A stretch of DNA of 64,000 nucleotides from Palsa-504 sp963834685 (GCA_963834685.1 CAWICW010000009.1:62001-126000); one strand, 5' to 3'. Positions 39,745 through 49,104 are shown, counted from the stretch's first letter. Numbers and translations: made by a program. The notes: generated by a model not told the origin, from the sequence alone.

Positions 39745-39892
39745 TCAGGCGGCCGATGGGGTGCGGAAGGTCCGGCGGTAGGCCGCCGGGCTGGTGTCCA
39801 GGGCCTGCTGGAATTGCAGCCTGCCGAATCCGGCGCTGGTCGACGGGCTGGTCGGTGGTCTCCAGGAGCCGCTGGGCCAACGGGAGACCCAT
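39745..39892 (-). pseudogene. Remnant of an AraC/GlxA-type helix-turn-helix domain
   Basis: On the minus strand one frame reads AQRLLETTDQPVDQ (the start of the second HTH of AraC proteins). After a one-base shift the next frame reads GFGRLQFQQALDTSPAAYRR and TFRTPSAA before a TGA, which is the usual end of AraC/GlxA regulators (GFG....F...LGTSPAAYRRTF). The rest of the gene is missing upstream. It is therefore a frameshifted 50-codon 3' remnant. Confidence 0.6.
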
Positions 39893-40001
39893 GACACGCT
39901 ATGGTTCTTCGCCCTGCCTGGCATGCCGATCGATCCGGGGCGATAGGCCCAGGACCGGTTCGGGTTCGCCGGGAACGTGACGGACGGTTATGGTCGGGAT
40001 C

Positions 40002-40340
40002 ATGGCGACCGCACGGGAGATGCTGCTGGCCGAGCGGGCTCGCGTGCGGCAGCGGATCGCCGCGCTGGAGCGGGAGTTCGCCGGGATCGCGGAGGCCGCG
40101 AGGGCGGGCGGGACCGACGACGAGCACGATCCGGAGGGCGCGACGCTGGCCTTCGAGCGGCAGCATACCGCGGCGCTGCTCGAGCAGGCGCGGGAGCAGC
40201 TGGCGGAGGCGGACGCGGCGCTCGGCCGGCTGGAAGCCGGCCGCTACGGCGGGTGCGAAGGGTGCGGGCAGCCAATCGGGGATGACCGATTGGCTGCCCG
40301 CCCGGCGGCGCGAACCTGTGTCCGGTGTGCCGCCGTCTAG
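40002..40340 (+). CDS. TraR/DksA C4-type zinc finger protein
   Basis: 112 residues. A coiled-coil-like N-terminal helix pair (REMLLAERARVRQRIAALER... QHTAALLEQAREQLAEADAAL) is followed by the C4 finger GGCEGCGQPIGDDRLAARPA with the closing CVRC. It resembles DksA/TraR proteins, which bind RNA polymerase in the secondary channel; the actinobacterial small members are poorly characterised. ATG 40002 lies 7 bases after TATGGT (39989-39994), which suggests a leaderless transcript. ATG 39990 lies inside this -10 box and is less likely. Confidence 0.87.
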   Translation: MATAREMLLAERARVRQRIAALEREFAGIAEAARAGGTDDEHDPEGATLAFERQHTAALLEQAREQLAEADAALGRLEAGRYGGCEGCGQPIGDDRLAARPAARTCVRCAAV

Positions 40341-40346
40341 CGCTGG

Positions 40347-42785
40347 CTACTCGGCCCGCAGGGCGAACGCGGTGCGGGTCCTGGCCGCCCAGCCGGCCGG
40401 GCCGAGCGCTCCGGCCACGGCGATGACCAGACCCGACAGGGCCAGCAGGACGAGTTCGGCCGGCTGGTACACGTTGAGCACCGAGGGCGGCACGTCGGTC
40501 TGCGCGGCGTGACCCATGACCGGCAGCACGTAGTTGTGCACGGCGATCCCGGCCGGGATCGCGATCAGGCCGGCGACCAGGCCGATGCCGGCCACCGAGC
40601 ACGTCACCATGGCGATGGTCTGCCGCGGCGTCATGCCGATCGCCTTGAACACGCCCAGGTCGTGCACCCGCTCCCTGGTCTGCAGCACGACCGTGTTGAG
40701 CACGCCGAGCCCGGCCACGGCGACCAGCAGCAGGGTCAGCGTCGCGACCAGCCCGATGATGACGAAGAACTGCGAGGAGCTGCTGCCGTTGGGGTTGGCC
40801 TGGTAGAGCTGTCCGAGGTTGGCGCCCAGCGCGTCCGCGTAGGCCTGGGCGTTGGTGCCCGGCGTCAGCGCCACGTCGTACTGATCGGGGCTCAGGCCCG
40901 GATCCAGGGCGGCCAGGGCGGGCTGGCTGGCGATGATCTCCGCGTGGCCGCCGTTCGGGTCGAAGATCTCCCCGGCGATCTGGATGGTGAGGTGCCTGCT
41001 GCCCGAGGTGAGCGTGTAGCTGTCTCCCACCTTGGTGCCGGTCTGGGTGAGGAAGCCGGTGTTCACGTCGGCCTGGTCACCGCCTGAGTACCAGTGGCCT
41101 GCGATGAGCGCGTAACCGGTCCAGCTGGCGTCGGCGCCGAAGCCGACCAGGGACACGCGGTCGGACAGGCCCAGGACCCTGATCTGGTCGTCGGATTCGG
41201 CCACGTAGTGCAGCGTGCCGGGCTGGGCGCGCAGCGCGGCGGTGACCGCCCGCTCCTGCGCGGCCAGGCTGGGCACGTTCGGACCCGGACCCGGACCGCC
41301 GGCCTTGACCTGACCGCCACCGCCGTTCTGGCCGGGCGCGCCGGGAATGAACACCTGGACCGGCTCGGAGGCCGAGTGCGACAGGTCGTTGTAGACCCGG
41401 TTCAGCGACGCGCCCAGGCCCGCGCCGAACGTCACCGCGACGACGCCGAACAGGATGGCCGCCAGGGTGGTGGCGGTCCGGGTGGGCCGCGCGAACGGCC
41501 CGGCCAGGCCGATGGTCACCGACCGCGGCAGCCTGGCCCAGGGGTCCCGGCCCAGCACCCGGTGCGCGGCGTAGCCGTGCTTCGGCCGCGGCGCGCGGCC
41601 GGTCGCGATGGCCTGCACCGCGCTCATCCGGCCCGCGCGCAGCGCGAGCAGCACCGCGGCGGCGCCGGCCAGGCCGAGCATGACCAACGGCACGGCCACG
41701 TCGACCCACACCGGGACGGCCAGCGCGCCCACCCCGTACACCTGCGCGGTCTGGCCGAGCAACGGCACGGACAGCAGGTTTCCGCCGATCACCCCGAGCA
41801 CGCAGCCGGCCAGCGCGGGGACCGCGACCTGGATCACGTACGAGGCCACCACCTGCCCGGGCGTGAAGCCGATGGACTTCAGCACGCCGATCCGGCGGGT
41901 CCCGGCCACCACCGCCCCGCTGACCACGTTAGCCACGATCAGCACCGACATGGCCAGCCCGAGCACCCCGAAGGCCACGATGAACGGGACCCAGGGCGCG
42001 ATCGAGCTGGTGTCATCCAGCTTGACGGTCAGGTAGGACTGGGCGCCGAGCAGCGAGCCGGGGGGCAGCGCGGCGCGCACCGACGCGACGTCCGCGTCGA
42101 TCTGGCTGCCGGTGGCGGCGCTGGCGAAGCGGTACAGCATCTGGCTCACGTCCGGTGCGCCCGGGGCGCGCAGCGCGGCGACCGCGGACGGCAGCACCCA
42201 GGCATCAGCCGTCTGGGTGATCGAGGTGGCGAAGCCGACGATGGTGAGGTGGGGTGATCCGGGCACGCCGGTCACGGTGATCCGGGTCCCGATCGCCTCG
42301 CCCGGGCCGCGGGCGTTTTTGAGCACGATCTGGTCCGGCTGGGTCGGCCAGTGGCCGGACGCCAGCGTGAGGTCGTCGACCGGGCCGCCCGGCGACGGGC
42401 GGCCGACGAGGGTCAGCTGCTGCTGGAAGACACCGGGCGGGCCCTGGCCGGGCGGCGGGGTGAACGGGACGGTGGCGGTGACGGTCGTCTCGGGGAAGGG
42501 GCCAGCCGCCGCGGTCACCCCGGGCAGGTGCGCGGTGGCGGCGAGCTGGGCGGTGCTCGCCTGGGCGCTCGCGGTCACCTCCGAGCCGTGCTGGGCGGCA
42601 AAGGCGTGGTCGAACGGCGCGTTGGAGTCGACCAGCAGGCCCAGGGCCAGCGTCGAGGCGGCGGTCGAGATCAGCAGGACCAGGCCGATCACCACGGTCT
42701 GCACGCGCCGTCCGGACAGGCCGCCGCGGGCGGCCCGGACGGCCGGGCCCGCCGCGACTGGCGGCCAGATAGGCATGGCCTTCAT
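40347..42785 (-). CDS. FtsX-like ABC transporter permease (second system)
   Basis: 812 residues. One helix near the N-terminus (VQTVVIGLVLLISTAASTLA), a large extracytoplasmic domain (about 55-255), three helices of the first FtsX domain (VPFIVAFGVLGLAMSVLIVA, then GFTPGQVVASYVIQVAVPAL), a central linker, a second outside domain, and a C-terminal FtsX domain (VGLIAIPAGIAVHN, LVLLALSGLVIAVAGALG). The layout is that of MacB-related exporters of antimicrobial peptides or lipids. It overlaps its ATPase gene by ATGA. Substrate unknown. Confidence 0.9.
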   Translation of the reverse strand: MKAMPIWPPVAAGPAVRAARGGLSGRRVQTVVIGLVLLISTAASTLALGLLVDSNAPFDHAFAAQHGSEVTASAQASTAQLAATAHLPGVTAAAGPFPETTVTATVPFTPPPGQGPPGVFQQQLTLVGRPSPGGPVDDLTLASGHWPTQPDQIVLKNARGPGEAIGTRITVTGVPGSPHLTIVGFATSITQTADAWVLPSAVAALRAPGAPDVSQMLYRFASAATGSQIDADVASVRAALPPGSLLGAQSYLTVKLDDTSSIAPWVPFIVAFGVLGLAMSVLIVANVVSGAVVAGTRRIGVLKSIGFTPGQVVASYVIQVAVPALAGCVLGVIGGNLLSVPLLGQTAQVYGVGALAVPVWVDVAVPLVMLGLAGAAAVLLALRAGRMSAVQAIATGRAPRPKHGYAAHRVLGRDPWARLPRSVTIGLAGPFARPTRTATTLAAILFGVVAVTFGAGLGASLNRVYNDLSHSASEPVQVFIPGAPGQNGGGGQVKAGGPGPGPNVPSLAAQERAVTAALRAQPGTLHYVAESDDQIRVLGLSDRVSLVGFGADASWTGYALIAGHWYSGGDQADVNTGFLTQTGTKVGDSYTLTSGSRHLTIQIAGEIFDPNGGHAEIIASQPALAALDPGLSPDQYDVALTPGTNAQAYADALGANLGQLYQANPNGSSSSQFFVIIGLVATLTLLLVAVAGLGVLNTVVLQTRERVHDLGVFKAIGMTPRQTIAMVTCSVAGIGLVAGLIAIPAGIAVHNYVLPVMGHAAQTDVPPSVLNVYQPAELVLLALSGLVIAVAGALGPAGWAARTRTAFALRAE

Positions 42786-43474
42786 CGCCGCGCCCCCGTG
42801 GCGGCGTCGCTGGCCACCCGGCCGTCGACGATCTCGATGACCCGCCGCGCGTAGCGGGTGGCCAGGTCCGGGTTGTGCGTGACCAGGATCAAGGTCTGCC
42901 CGGAGGAGTTCAGGTCGAGCAGCAGCGCGCCGATCTCCTCCCCGGTCGCCGTGTCCAGGGCGCCGGTGGGCTCGTCGGCCAGCAGCAGCGCGGGCCGGTT
43001 GACCAGCGCCCGGGCGATGGCCACCCGCTGCCGTTCCCCGCCGGACAGGCGGGCCGGGTAGGCGTCACGGTGCGTCCCGATGCGCAGGGCGGTCAGCAGT
43101 TCGCCGGCCCGGGCCCGGGCCTTGGCCGTCGGCATCCCGGCCAGCTGGGCCGGCAGCAGCACGTTGTCCAGCACGGTCATATCGTCAAGCAGGTTGAAGA
43201 ACTGGAAGATCATGCCGATCTGGCGCCGCCGGAACCGGGCCAGCCCGGTCTCGCTGAGCGTGTCGACCCGCTCGCCGCCGACCGTAACGGTGCCGACGGT
43301 CGGCCGGTCGAGGCCGGCGATCAGGTTGAGCAGGGTCGATTTCCCGCTGCCGGACGGCCCCATCACCGCGAGGGACTCGCCGGGGCGGACGTCCATGCTG
43401 ACCTCGGCCAGGGCCGGCGATCCGTCCTGGTCATACCGTTTGGTCACGTTAGCAAGCTGCACGAGGGTATCCAT
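42782..43474 (-). CDS. ABC transporter ATP-binding protein (MacB/LolD type)
   Basis: 230 residues. Walker A GPSGSGKST is near residue 40, the Q-loop MIFQFFN follows, the signature is LSGGERQRVAIARAL, Walker B is ALLLADEPTGALD, and the H-loop is LVTHNPD. It is the partner of the overlapping FtsX permease. Start is ATG 43474; the longer frame to 43555 adds Arg-rich residues not found in the family. It is divergent from a NarL-type two-component system 150 bases away that may regulate it. Confidence 0.93.
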   Translation of the reverse strand: MDTLVQLANVTKRYDQDGSPALAEVSMDVRPGESLAVMGPSGSGKSTLLNLIAGLDRPTVGTVTVGGERVDTLSETGLARFRRRQIGMIFQFFNLLDDMTVLDNVLLPAQLAGMPTAKARARAGELLTALRIGTHRDAYPARLSGGERQRVAIARALVNRPALLLADEPTGALDTATGEEIGALLLDLNSSGQTLILVTHNPDLATRYARRVIEIVDGRVASDAATGARR

Positions 43475-43624
43475 GCCCGGACGGTACGGTCCAGGCGCCC
43501 GCCGGCACGTCGGCCGGCAGGCGCATCTTCGGTACCGCATCCGGCTGGCTCTCATCCGCAGTATGTACGCCGGTTAGCCCCGGCGGATGATGGCGTGGCC
43601 GCCCGGCCGGACGACAATGGGTAG

Positions 43625-45007
43625 GTGGCGGAGAAAGAAAAAAGCAGCGGGCGGCCGGGTCCGGCGCGCCGGCTCGCCGCCTTCCTCTGGCAGCCCGACG
43701 AGCGGCCGGCGGTATCCGGGGCGGCCCGGGCCGCCGACGCGGCCATCGCGGTCGTGGCCGTGATCGCCGCCGTGGTCGCCGTGATCGTGCAGACCCGGAA
43801 CGGCGACTCCTACGGGGTCTTCCCGGTGCCCCTGGGGAGGATGGTGGTGATCAACGTCCAGCCCGGACCAGGGCTGTCGGCGGGGGACCTGATCGGCGCG
43901 GCGCTGACCACGGCGCCGCTCGCGTTCCGGCGAACGTACCCGATCACCGCGTTCTGCGTGATCATGGCCGGGGTATTCCCCGGCGCGCACACCACGGCGA
44001 TCACGTTCGCGGCCGTCATCCTGGCCGCCTACAGCGCGGCCGCGTACAGCCCGTACCGGCGGGCGGCGCTGGTCGCCGTGCTGGCCGCGGCGGTCATCGT
44101 CACGGCGGTCTACCCGAACACCACTCCCCCGGTGCCGGAACGCTTTACCGCGCTGCTGATCCTGGCCCCGACCGTCGCGGTCGGGGCCGCGATCCGGATC
44201 TGGCGCCGCCGGGCCGGGGAGTCCGCCGAACGGCTGCGCGTGGCCGAGGCCGAACACGAGGCGCAGACCGCCCGCGCCGTCGCGCTGGAGCGGGCCCGGA
44301 TCGCCAGCGAGATGCACGACGTGGTGACGCACAACGTGAGCGTGATGGTGGTGCAGGCGGGCGCGGCGCGGCGGGTCCTGGACAGCTCGCCGGGCGAGGC
44401 CCGCGAGGCGCTGCTGGCCGTCGAGGCCCTCGGGCGGACCGCCATGACCGAACTGCGGCACCTGCTGGGCCTGCTGGCGCCGTCCGGGGAGGGTGAGGCT
44501 GACGCGGGTGAAGTGGCGGCGGCTGAGGGCGCGGGCGACGTGAGCCTGACTCCGCAGCCCGGCGTGGCCCGGATCCCGGCCCTGGTGAGCCGCCTCTGCG
44601 CGGCCGGGATGCCGGTCGAGTTGTCCGTGGAGGCCCCGGACGGGACGCCGCGGGACCTGCCGCCGGGCGTCGAGCTGGCGGCGTTCCGCGTCGTCCAGGA
44701 GGCCCTGACCAACGTGATGAAGCACGCCGGGCAGGCCCGGACCACGGTCCGCCTCGAGTACGGCCCACGAGAGTTGCTCATCACGGTGTGCGACGACGGC
44801 CGCCCAACGGCGGGCGGCCAGCCGGCGGGCTCGGTCTCGGGCGGGCGCGGGCTGATCGGGCTGCGAGAGCGGATCGCGGTCTACGGCGGCGAGCTGGACG
44901 CCGGGCCGCGGCCCGGCGGCGGCTGGCGGCTGGCGGCGCGGATCCCGCTCGAGCCGGGCGGCGGGGACGTGCCGGTGCCGCCGGAGTTCCAGGCGGCACC
45001 GGCGTGA
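43625..45007 (+). CDS. Sensor histidine kinase, NarL/DesK type
   Basis: 460 residues. Four to six membrane segments (about 40-185) form an unknown sensor part. The HisKA_3 dimerisation box is RARIASEMHDVVTHNVSVMV with the phospho-accepting His. The ATPase domain shows the N-box ALTNVMKHA, the DDG motif CDDGRPTAGG and GRGLIGLRERIAVYGG. The GTG at 43625 has GACAAT 8 bases before it, suggesting a leaderless transcript. It is paired with the response regulator 10 bases downstream and is divergent from an FtsX-type exporter operon, its likely target. Confidence 0.9.
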   Translation: MAEKEKSSGRPGPARRLAAFLWQPDERPAVSGAARAADAAIAVVAVIAAVVAVIVQTRNGDSYGVFPVPLGRMVVINVQPGPGLSAGDLIGAALTTAPLAFRRTYPITAFCVIMAGVFPGAHTTAITFAAVILAAYSAAAYSPYRRAALVAVLAAAVIVTAVYPNTTPPVPERFTALLILAPTVAVGAAIRIWRRRAGESAERLRVAEAEHEAQTARAVALERARIASEMHDVVTHNVSVMVVQAGAARRVLDSSPGEAREALLAVEALGRTAMTELRHLLGLLAPSGEGEADAGEVAAAEGAGDVSLTPQPGVARIPALVSRLCAAGMPVELSVEAPDGTPRDLPPGVELAAFRVVQEALTNVMKHAGQARTTVRLEYGPRELLITVCDDGRPTAGGQPAGSVSGGRGLIGLRERIAVYGGELDAGPRPGGGWRLAARIPLEPGGGDVPVPPEFQAAPA

Positions 45008-45017
45008 GCACGGTGTC

Positions 45018-45731
45018 ATGAACGCGGGCGACGATCCGGCGCCCGCCCCGCGGGTGGTCATCGCCGATGACCAGATGCTGGTGCGCAGCGGGTTCCGGCT
45101 GATCCTGAGCTCGGCGGGCATCGCGGTGGTGGCCGAGGCCGCGGACGGCCAGGAGGCGGTGGCGGCCGCGCTCAAGCACCGGCCGGACGTCATGCTGATG
45201 GACATCCGGATGCCCGAGATGGACGGGCTGGAGGCGACCCGGCGGATCCTCGCGTCCCGGTGCGGCCAGGACATGCGGATCATCATCCTCACCACGTTCG
45301 ACCTGGACCGGTACGTGTACGCGGCGCTGTCCGCCGGGGCCAGCGGCTTCCTGCTCAAGGACGTGTCCCCCGAGCACCTCATCGCCGCCGTCCGGCTGGT
45401 GCGCTCGGGCGACGCGCTGCTCGCCCCGTCGATCACCCGCCGCCTGGTCGAGCGGTACGCCGGGCACCAGCCTTCGGCGGCCGAGGTGAGCGCGGACCTG
45501 TCCGTGCTGACCCCCCGCGAGCTCGAGGTGCTCGGCCTGATCGCCCGGGGGCTGAGCAACGCGGAGCTGGCCGCCGAGCTGACCCTGAGCGAGGCGACGG
45601 TGAAGACCCACGTGGCCCGGATCCTGGCCAAGCTCCAGCTGCGGGACCGGGTCCAGGCCGTCGTCCTGGCCTACGAGACCGGGCTGGTCAGTGCTGGCCA
45701 GAATCACGGGCCGGGCGGCGTGAGCCGGTGA
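45018..45731 (+). CDS. Response regulator, NarL/LuxR family
   Basis: 237 residues. The receiver has the acidic pocket VVIADDQ, the phospho-acceptor Asp in VMLMDIRMPEMDG, the Thr in IILTTFD and the Lys in FLLKD. The C-terminal LuxR HTH is LTPRELEVLGLIARGLSNAE, LAAELTLSEATVKTHVARIL, with Lys-rich recognition helix. It is the cognate partner of the kinase upstream. Confidence 0.93.
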   Translation: MNAGDDPAPAPRVVIADDQMLVRSGFRLILSSAGIAVVAEAADGQEAVAAALKHRPDVMLMDIRMPEMDGLEATRRILASRCGQDMRIIILTTFDLDRYVYAALSAGASGFLLKDVSPEHLIAAVRLVRSGDALLAPSITRRLVERYAGHQPSAAEVSADLSVLTPRELEVLGLIARGLSNAELAAELTLSEATVKTHVARILAKLQLRDRVQAVVLAYETGLVSAGQNHGPGGVSR

Positions 45732-45821
45732 CCGGGGCACGCGCCCGGTTCCGTTCGGCATATGTCCGGTCTCCTGGTTGTGATCTTCCCGCCCGGGGTT
45801 GGTAGCTGCCACGATGGGCGC

Positions 45822-47513
45822 ATGACTTCTTCGACCGACGCGTTCCGCGCGGCGCGGGACCTGCTGCTGGCTCACCGGGCCGACTACGGCACGGCGCGGC
45901 GCGAGTTCGCCTGGCCGGACCTGGACGAGTTCAACTGGGCGCTGGACTGGTTCGACGTGATCGCCGCCGAGCACCCGGACCGGCCCGGGCTGCGGATCGT
46001 CGCCGAGGACGAGGACACCAGCCTGACCTACGGCGAACTCGCCGCCCGGTCGGCGCAGGTCGCGACCTGGCTGCGCGGGCTCGGGGTCCGCCGCGGCGAC
46101 CGGGTGCTGCTGATGCTCGGCAACGTGGTGCCGCTGTGGGAGGTCATCCTGGCCGCGATGAAGGTCGGCGCGGTGATCATCCCGGCCTCGACGCTGCTGC
46201 AGCCGGCCGACCTGGCGGACCGGATCGCGCGCGGGCAGGTCAGGCACGTCGTCACCGAGACGGCCCAGCTGGGGAAGTTCGGGGAGGTACCGGGAGACTG
46301 GACGCGGATCGTGGTCGACGGCCGGGCGCAGGCCTGGCATTCGTACGCGGACGCCTTCGCGGGGCCCGCTGTGTTCACGCCGGACGGCGTCACCCGGGCC
46401 GGCGATCCGCTGCTGCTCTACTTCACCTCCGGCACCACCGCCCAGCCCAAGCTGGTCGCGCACACCCAGGCCAGCTACCCGGCAGGGCACCTGTCCACCA
46501 TGTACTGGATCGGCATCCAGCCGGGCGACGTGCACCTGAACCTGTCCTCCCCGGGCTGGGCCAAGCACGCCTGGAGCAACGTGTACGCCCCGTGGAACGC
46601 GGGGGCGACCATCCTGGTCCTGAACCAGGCGCGGTTCTCCGCGGCCGGGCTGCTGCGGGCGCTCGGCGACTGCCGGGTGAGCACGTTCTGCGCCCCGCCG
46701 ACCGTGTGGCGGATGCTGCTGCAGTCCGACCTGGCCGCGGCGGATGTGTCTTCCTTGCGGGAATGCGTAGCGGCCGGCGAGCCGCTGAATCCCGAGGTGA
46801 TCGAGCAGGTCCGCAGGGCCTGGGGGATCACGGTCCGGGACGGCTTCGGCCAGACCGAGACCACGGCGCAGGTCGGCAACACGCCCGGGCAGCCGGTCCG
46901 GCCGGGGTCGATGGGGCGCCCGCTGCCGGGGTACGAGGTGGCGCTGGTCGACCCCTTGAGTGGGGAGCCGGGGCGGGACGGGGAGATCTGCCTGGACCTG
47001 TCGCGGCGGCCGCTGGGGCTGATGACCGGGTACCTGGACGATCCCGTCCTGAACGCCGAAGCGATGCAGGGCGGCTACTACCACACCGGCGACGTGGCCA
47101 CCACGGACGACGACGGCTACATCACGTACGTGGGCCGGACCGACGACGTGTTCAAGGCGTCGGACTACCGCATCTCGCCGTTCGAGCTGGAGAGCGTGCT
47201 GATCGAGCACGAGGCGGTGGCCGAGGCCGCGGTGGTCCCGTCGCCGGACCCGCTGCGGCTGGCGGTGCCGAAGGCCTACATCCTGCTGGGGACGGGCCGC
47301 GAACCGTCGCCCGAGCTGGCCCGGTCGATCATGGCGTTCTGCCGGGAGCGGGTCGCGCCGTACAAGCGGATCCGCCGGATCGAGTTCGCCGACCTGCCCA
47401 AGACGATCTCCGGCAAGATCCGCCGGGTGGAGCTGCGCGGCCAGGAGACCGCGCCCCGCGAGCCCGTCCGCGGCGTCACCGAGTTCTGGGAGGAAGACTT
47501 CACCTGGCCGTGA
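45822..47513 (+). CDS. AMP-binding acyl-CoA synthetase (medium-chain/benzoate-CoA ligase-like)
   Basis: 563 residues of the ANL superfamily. P-loop-like motif YFTSGTTAQPK (A3), GFGQTETT (A5), YHTGDVATTDDDGYITYVGR (A7/A8) with the hinge Asp, FKASDYRISPFELESVL and the catalytic Lys in KTISGKIRRVEL (A10). It activates a carboxylic acid to acyl-AMP, then acyl-CoA; SLTYGELAARSAQVA and PGWAKHAWSNVYAPW point to the MACS subgroup. ATG 45822 is preferred over the frame from 45762, whose extra residues look untranslated. Its stop overlaps the DUF952 start (GTGA). Confidence 0.9.
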   Translation: MTSSTDAFRAARDLLLAHRADYGTARREFAWPDLDEFNWALDWFDVIAAEHPDRPGLRIVAEDEDTSLTYGELAARSAQVATWLRGLGVRRGDRVLLMLGNVVPLWEVILAAMKVGAVIIPASTLLQPADLADRIARGQVRHVVTETAQLGKFGEVPGDWTRIVVDGRAQAWHSYADAFAGPAVFTPDGVTRAGDPLLLYFTSGTTAQPKLVAHTQASYPAGHLSTMYWIGIQPGDVHLNLSSPGWAKHAWSNVYAPWNAGATILVLNQARFSAAGLLRALGDCRVSTFCAPPTVWRMLLQSDLAAADVSSLRECVAAGEPLNPEVIEQVRRAWGITVRDGFGQTETTAQVGNTPGQPVRPGSMGRPLPGYEVALVDPLSGEPGRDGEICLDLSRRPLGLMTGYLDDPVLNAEAMQGGYYHTGDVATTDDDGYITYVGRTDDVFKASDYRISPFELESVLIEHEAVAEAAVVPSPDPLRLAVPKAYILLGTGREPSPELARSIMAFCRERVAPYKRIRRIEFADLPKTISGKIRRVELRGQETAPREPVRGVTEFWEEDFTWP

Positions 47514-47851
47514 TTTACCACATCGCGACCGCGTCGGACTGGGCGCGGGCTCAGCGGGACGGCCAGTACACCACCTCGACCCGGGACCGGACCCTGGCCG
47601 AGGAGGGGTTCATCCACGCCTCCACCGCCGAGCAGGTGGCACCGGTGGCCAACCTGTACTTCCGGGGCGTGCCGGACCTGCTGGTGCTGGTCATCGACCC
47701 CGGCCGGGTCGGTCCCGAGATCCGGTACGAGCTCGTGCCGGGCTCGGACACGCCGTTCCCGCACATCTACGGGCCGCTCAACGCCGACGCGGTGGTGAGC
47801 ACCCGGCCGCTCGAGCCGGGCCCCGACGGCGAGTACACCTTCACCGCCTGA
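47510..47851 (+). CDS. DUF952 family protein
   Basis: 113 residues starting MIYHIATASDWARAQRDGQY, with EGFIHASTAEQV, FRGVPDLLVLVIDPGRVGPE and PFPHIYGPLNADAVV, the conserved landmarks of DUF952. It is a small cytosolic protein of unknown function, suspected from its fold to be related to ADP-ribosyl or glutathione-type enzymes. Translation is coupled to the acyl-CoA synthetase by a GTGA overlap. It converges on the Ni/Co permease gene with 7 bases between. Confidence 0.88.
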   Translation: MIYHIATASDWARAQRDGQYTTSTRDRTLAEEGFIHASTAEQVAPVANLYFRGVPDLLVLVIDPGRVGPEIRYELVPGSDTPFPHIYGPLNADAVVSTRPLEPGPDGEYTFTA

Positions 47852-47858
47852 GGACCGG

Positions 47859-49016
47859 TTATTCGGGGGTGTCGGGGGCGAGCGGGCGGCCGGTTTCCCA
47901 CTTCTGCTCGATGCGGCCGAAGCGCCAGACGGCCAGGGCGACGATCCAGGTCACCACGAACACCCCGACGATGAACAGGCCGGCGGTGTTGATGTTGAAC
48001 GTCTCCAGGAAGGCCCAGAACGAGCCGTTGAGGCTGGTGTCCTGGGCCAGCAGGCCCAGCAGCTCGACCGCGCCGATGAACACGGCCACGAAGACCGACA
48101 GGCCGGTGATGGTCAGGTTGTAGTACACCTTGCGGACCGGCCTGGCGAAGGCCCAGTCGTAGGCGAAGTTCATGAAGCAGCCGTCGGCGGTGTCGAACAG
48201 GCTCATCCCGGCCGCGAACAGGATCGGCAGCGACAAGATGGCGTAGAAGGGCAGGCCGCCGGCCACCGCCGTGCCGGCCAGGACCAGCAGCGCGATCTCG
48301 GTGGCGGTGTCGAAGCCCAGGCCGAACAGGAACCCGATCGGGTACATCTTCCACGGCGTGTCGACCCGGCGGGCCAGCGGGCCCAGGAACCGGTTCATCA
48401 GGCCGCGCTTGTTCAGCTGCTCCTCGAGCTGCTGATCGTCGTAGGCGCCGCCGCGCATCTGCCGGAACACCTTGATGATCCCGGCCAGGATGACGAGGTT
48501 GAACGCGGCGATCAGGAACAGGAAGAATCCCGACACGCAGGTCCCGACGATGCTGGTGATGTCGTGCAGCCCGGAGCCGCCGTTGCGGACCTGGTCGTCC
48601 AGGTCGCGCAGGCCGAAGTTCAGCAGGATCGCGAGCACGAACACCACGCTGGAATGGCCCAGGGAGAAGAAGAACCCCACGGACAGCGGGCGCTTGCCCT
48701 CCCCGACCAGCTTGCGGGTGGTGTTGTCGATCGCCGCGATGTGATCGGCGTCGAACGCGTGCCGCATGCCCAGGGTGTAGGCCAGGGCCCCGGTGCCCAC
48801 GCCGAACACCGTGGTCTTGCCGATGTGGTAGTGCCCGCCCAGGGCGGCGGCCAGCATGGCCCAGCCCAGCACGTTCAGCCCGACGACCGTCGCGACCATG
48901 CCGCCGAAGCGAGCCCACTCGGCCGGGGTCAGCCCCCGGCGGATCCTGGTCAGGCGGGTCATCGTCTGGCGGGCGCGCCGGTCAGCGGCCTGGGCAACCT
49001 CCCCGGAATTGATCAC
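47859..49016 (-). CDS. Nickel/cobalt permease, NiCoT (HoxN/NixA) family
   Basis: 385 residues with about eight membrane helices. The family signature RHAFDADHIAAIDN (HX4DH) is in helix 2, followed by FFFSLGHSSVVF and LGFDTATEIALL, which also carry metal-binding residues. It takes up Ni2+ or Co2+ with high affinity. GTG 49016 is chosen because TACACT (49023-49028) ends 6 bases before it, giving a leaderless start; ATG 48962 (MTRLTRIRRGLTPAEW) is the alternative. A perfect palindrome overlaps the promoter. Cobalt supply would fit with the B12 theme at the left end of the window. Confidence 0.92.
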   Translation of the reverse strand: MINSGEVAQAADRRARQTMTRLTRIRRGLTPAEWARFGGMVATVVGLNVLGWAMLAAALGGHYHIGKTTVFGVGTGALAYTLGMRHAFDADHIAAIDNTTRKLVGEGKRPLSVGFFFSLGHSSVVFVLAILLNFGLRDLDDQVRNGGSGLHDITSIVGTCVSGFFLFLIAAFNLVILAGIIKVFRQMRGGAYDDQQLEEQLNKRGLMNRFLGPLARRVDTPWKMYPIGFLFGLGFDTATEIALLVLAGTAVAGGLPFYAILSLPILFAAGMSLFDTADGCFMNFAYDWAFARPVRKVYYNLTITGLSVFVAVFIGAVELLGLLAQDTSLNGSFWAFLETFNINTAGLFIVGVFVVTWIVALAVWRFGRIEQKWETGRPLAPDTPE

Positions 49017-49056
49017 CGGGCCAGTGTAGAAGTTATTGCGACTAGGTCGCAATAAC
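49017..49056 (-). promoter_or_regulatory. NiCoT promoter with palindromic operator
   Basis: GTTATTGCGAC (49032-49042) and GTCGCAATAAC (49046-49056) are perfect 11-base inverted arms with a 3-base spacer. The -10 box TACACT (49023-49028) lies immediately downstream, so the palindrome covers the -35 region. The TTGC...GCAA edges recall Nur-type nickel boxes of the Fur family, but the spacing differs. Best reading: a repressor site responding to Ni or Co. Confidence 0.75.
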
Positions 49057-49104
49057 ATGCATGACGCACCTGCGGCGGAGGGACGCGGCCCGCCTGGCCG
49101 CGGC

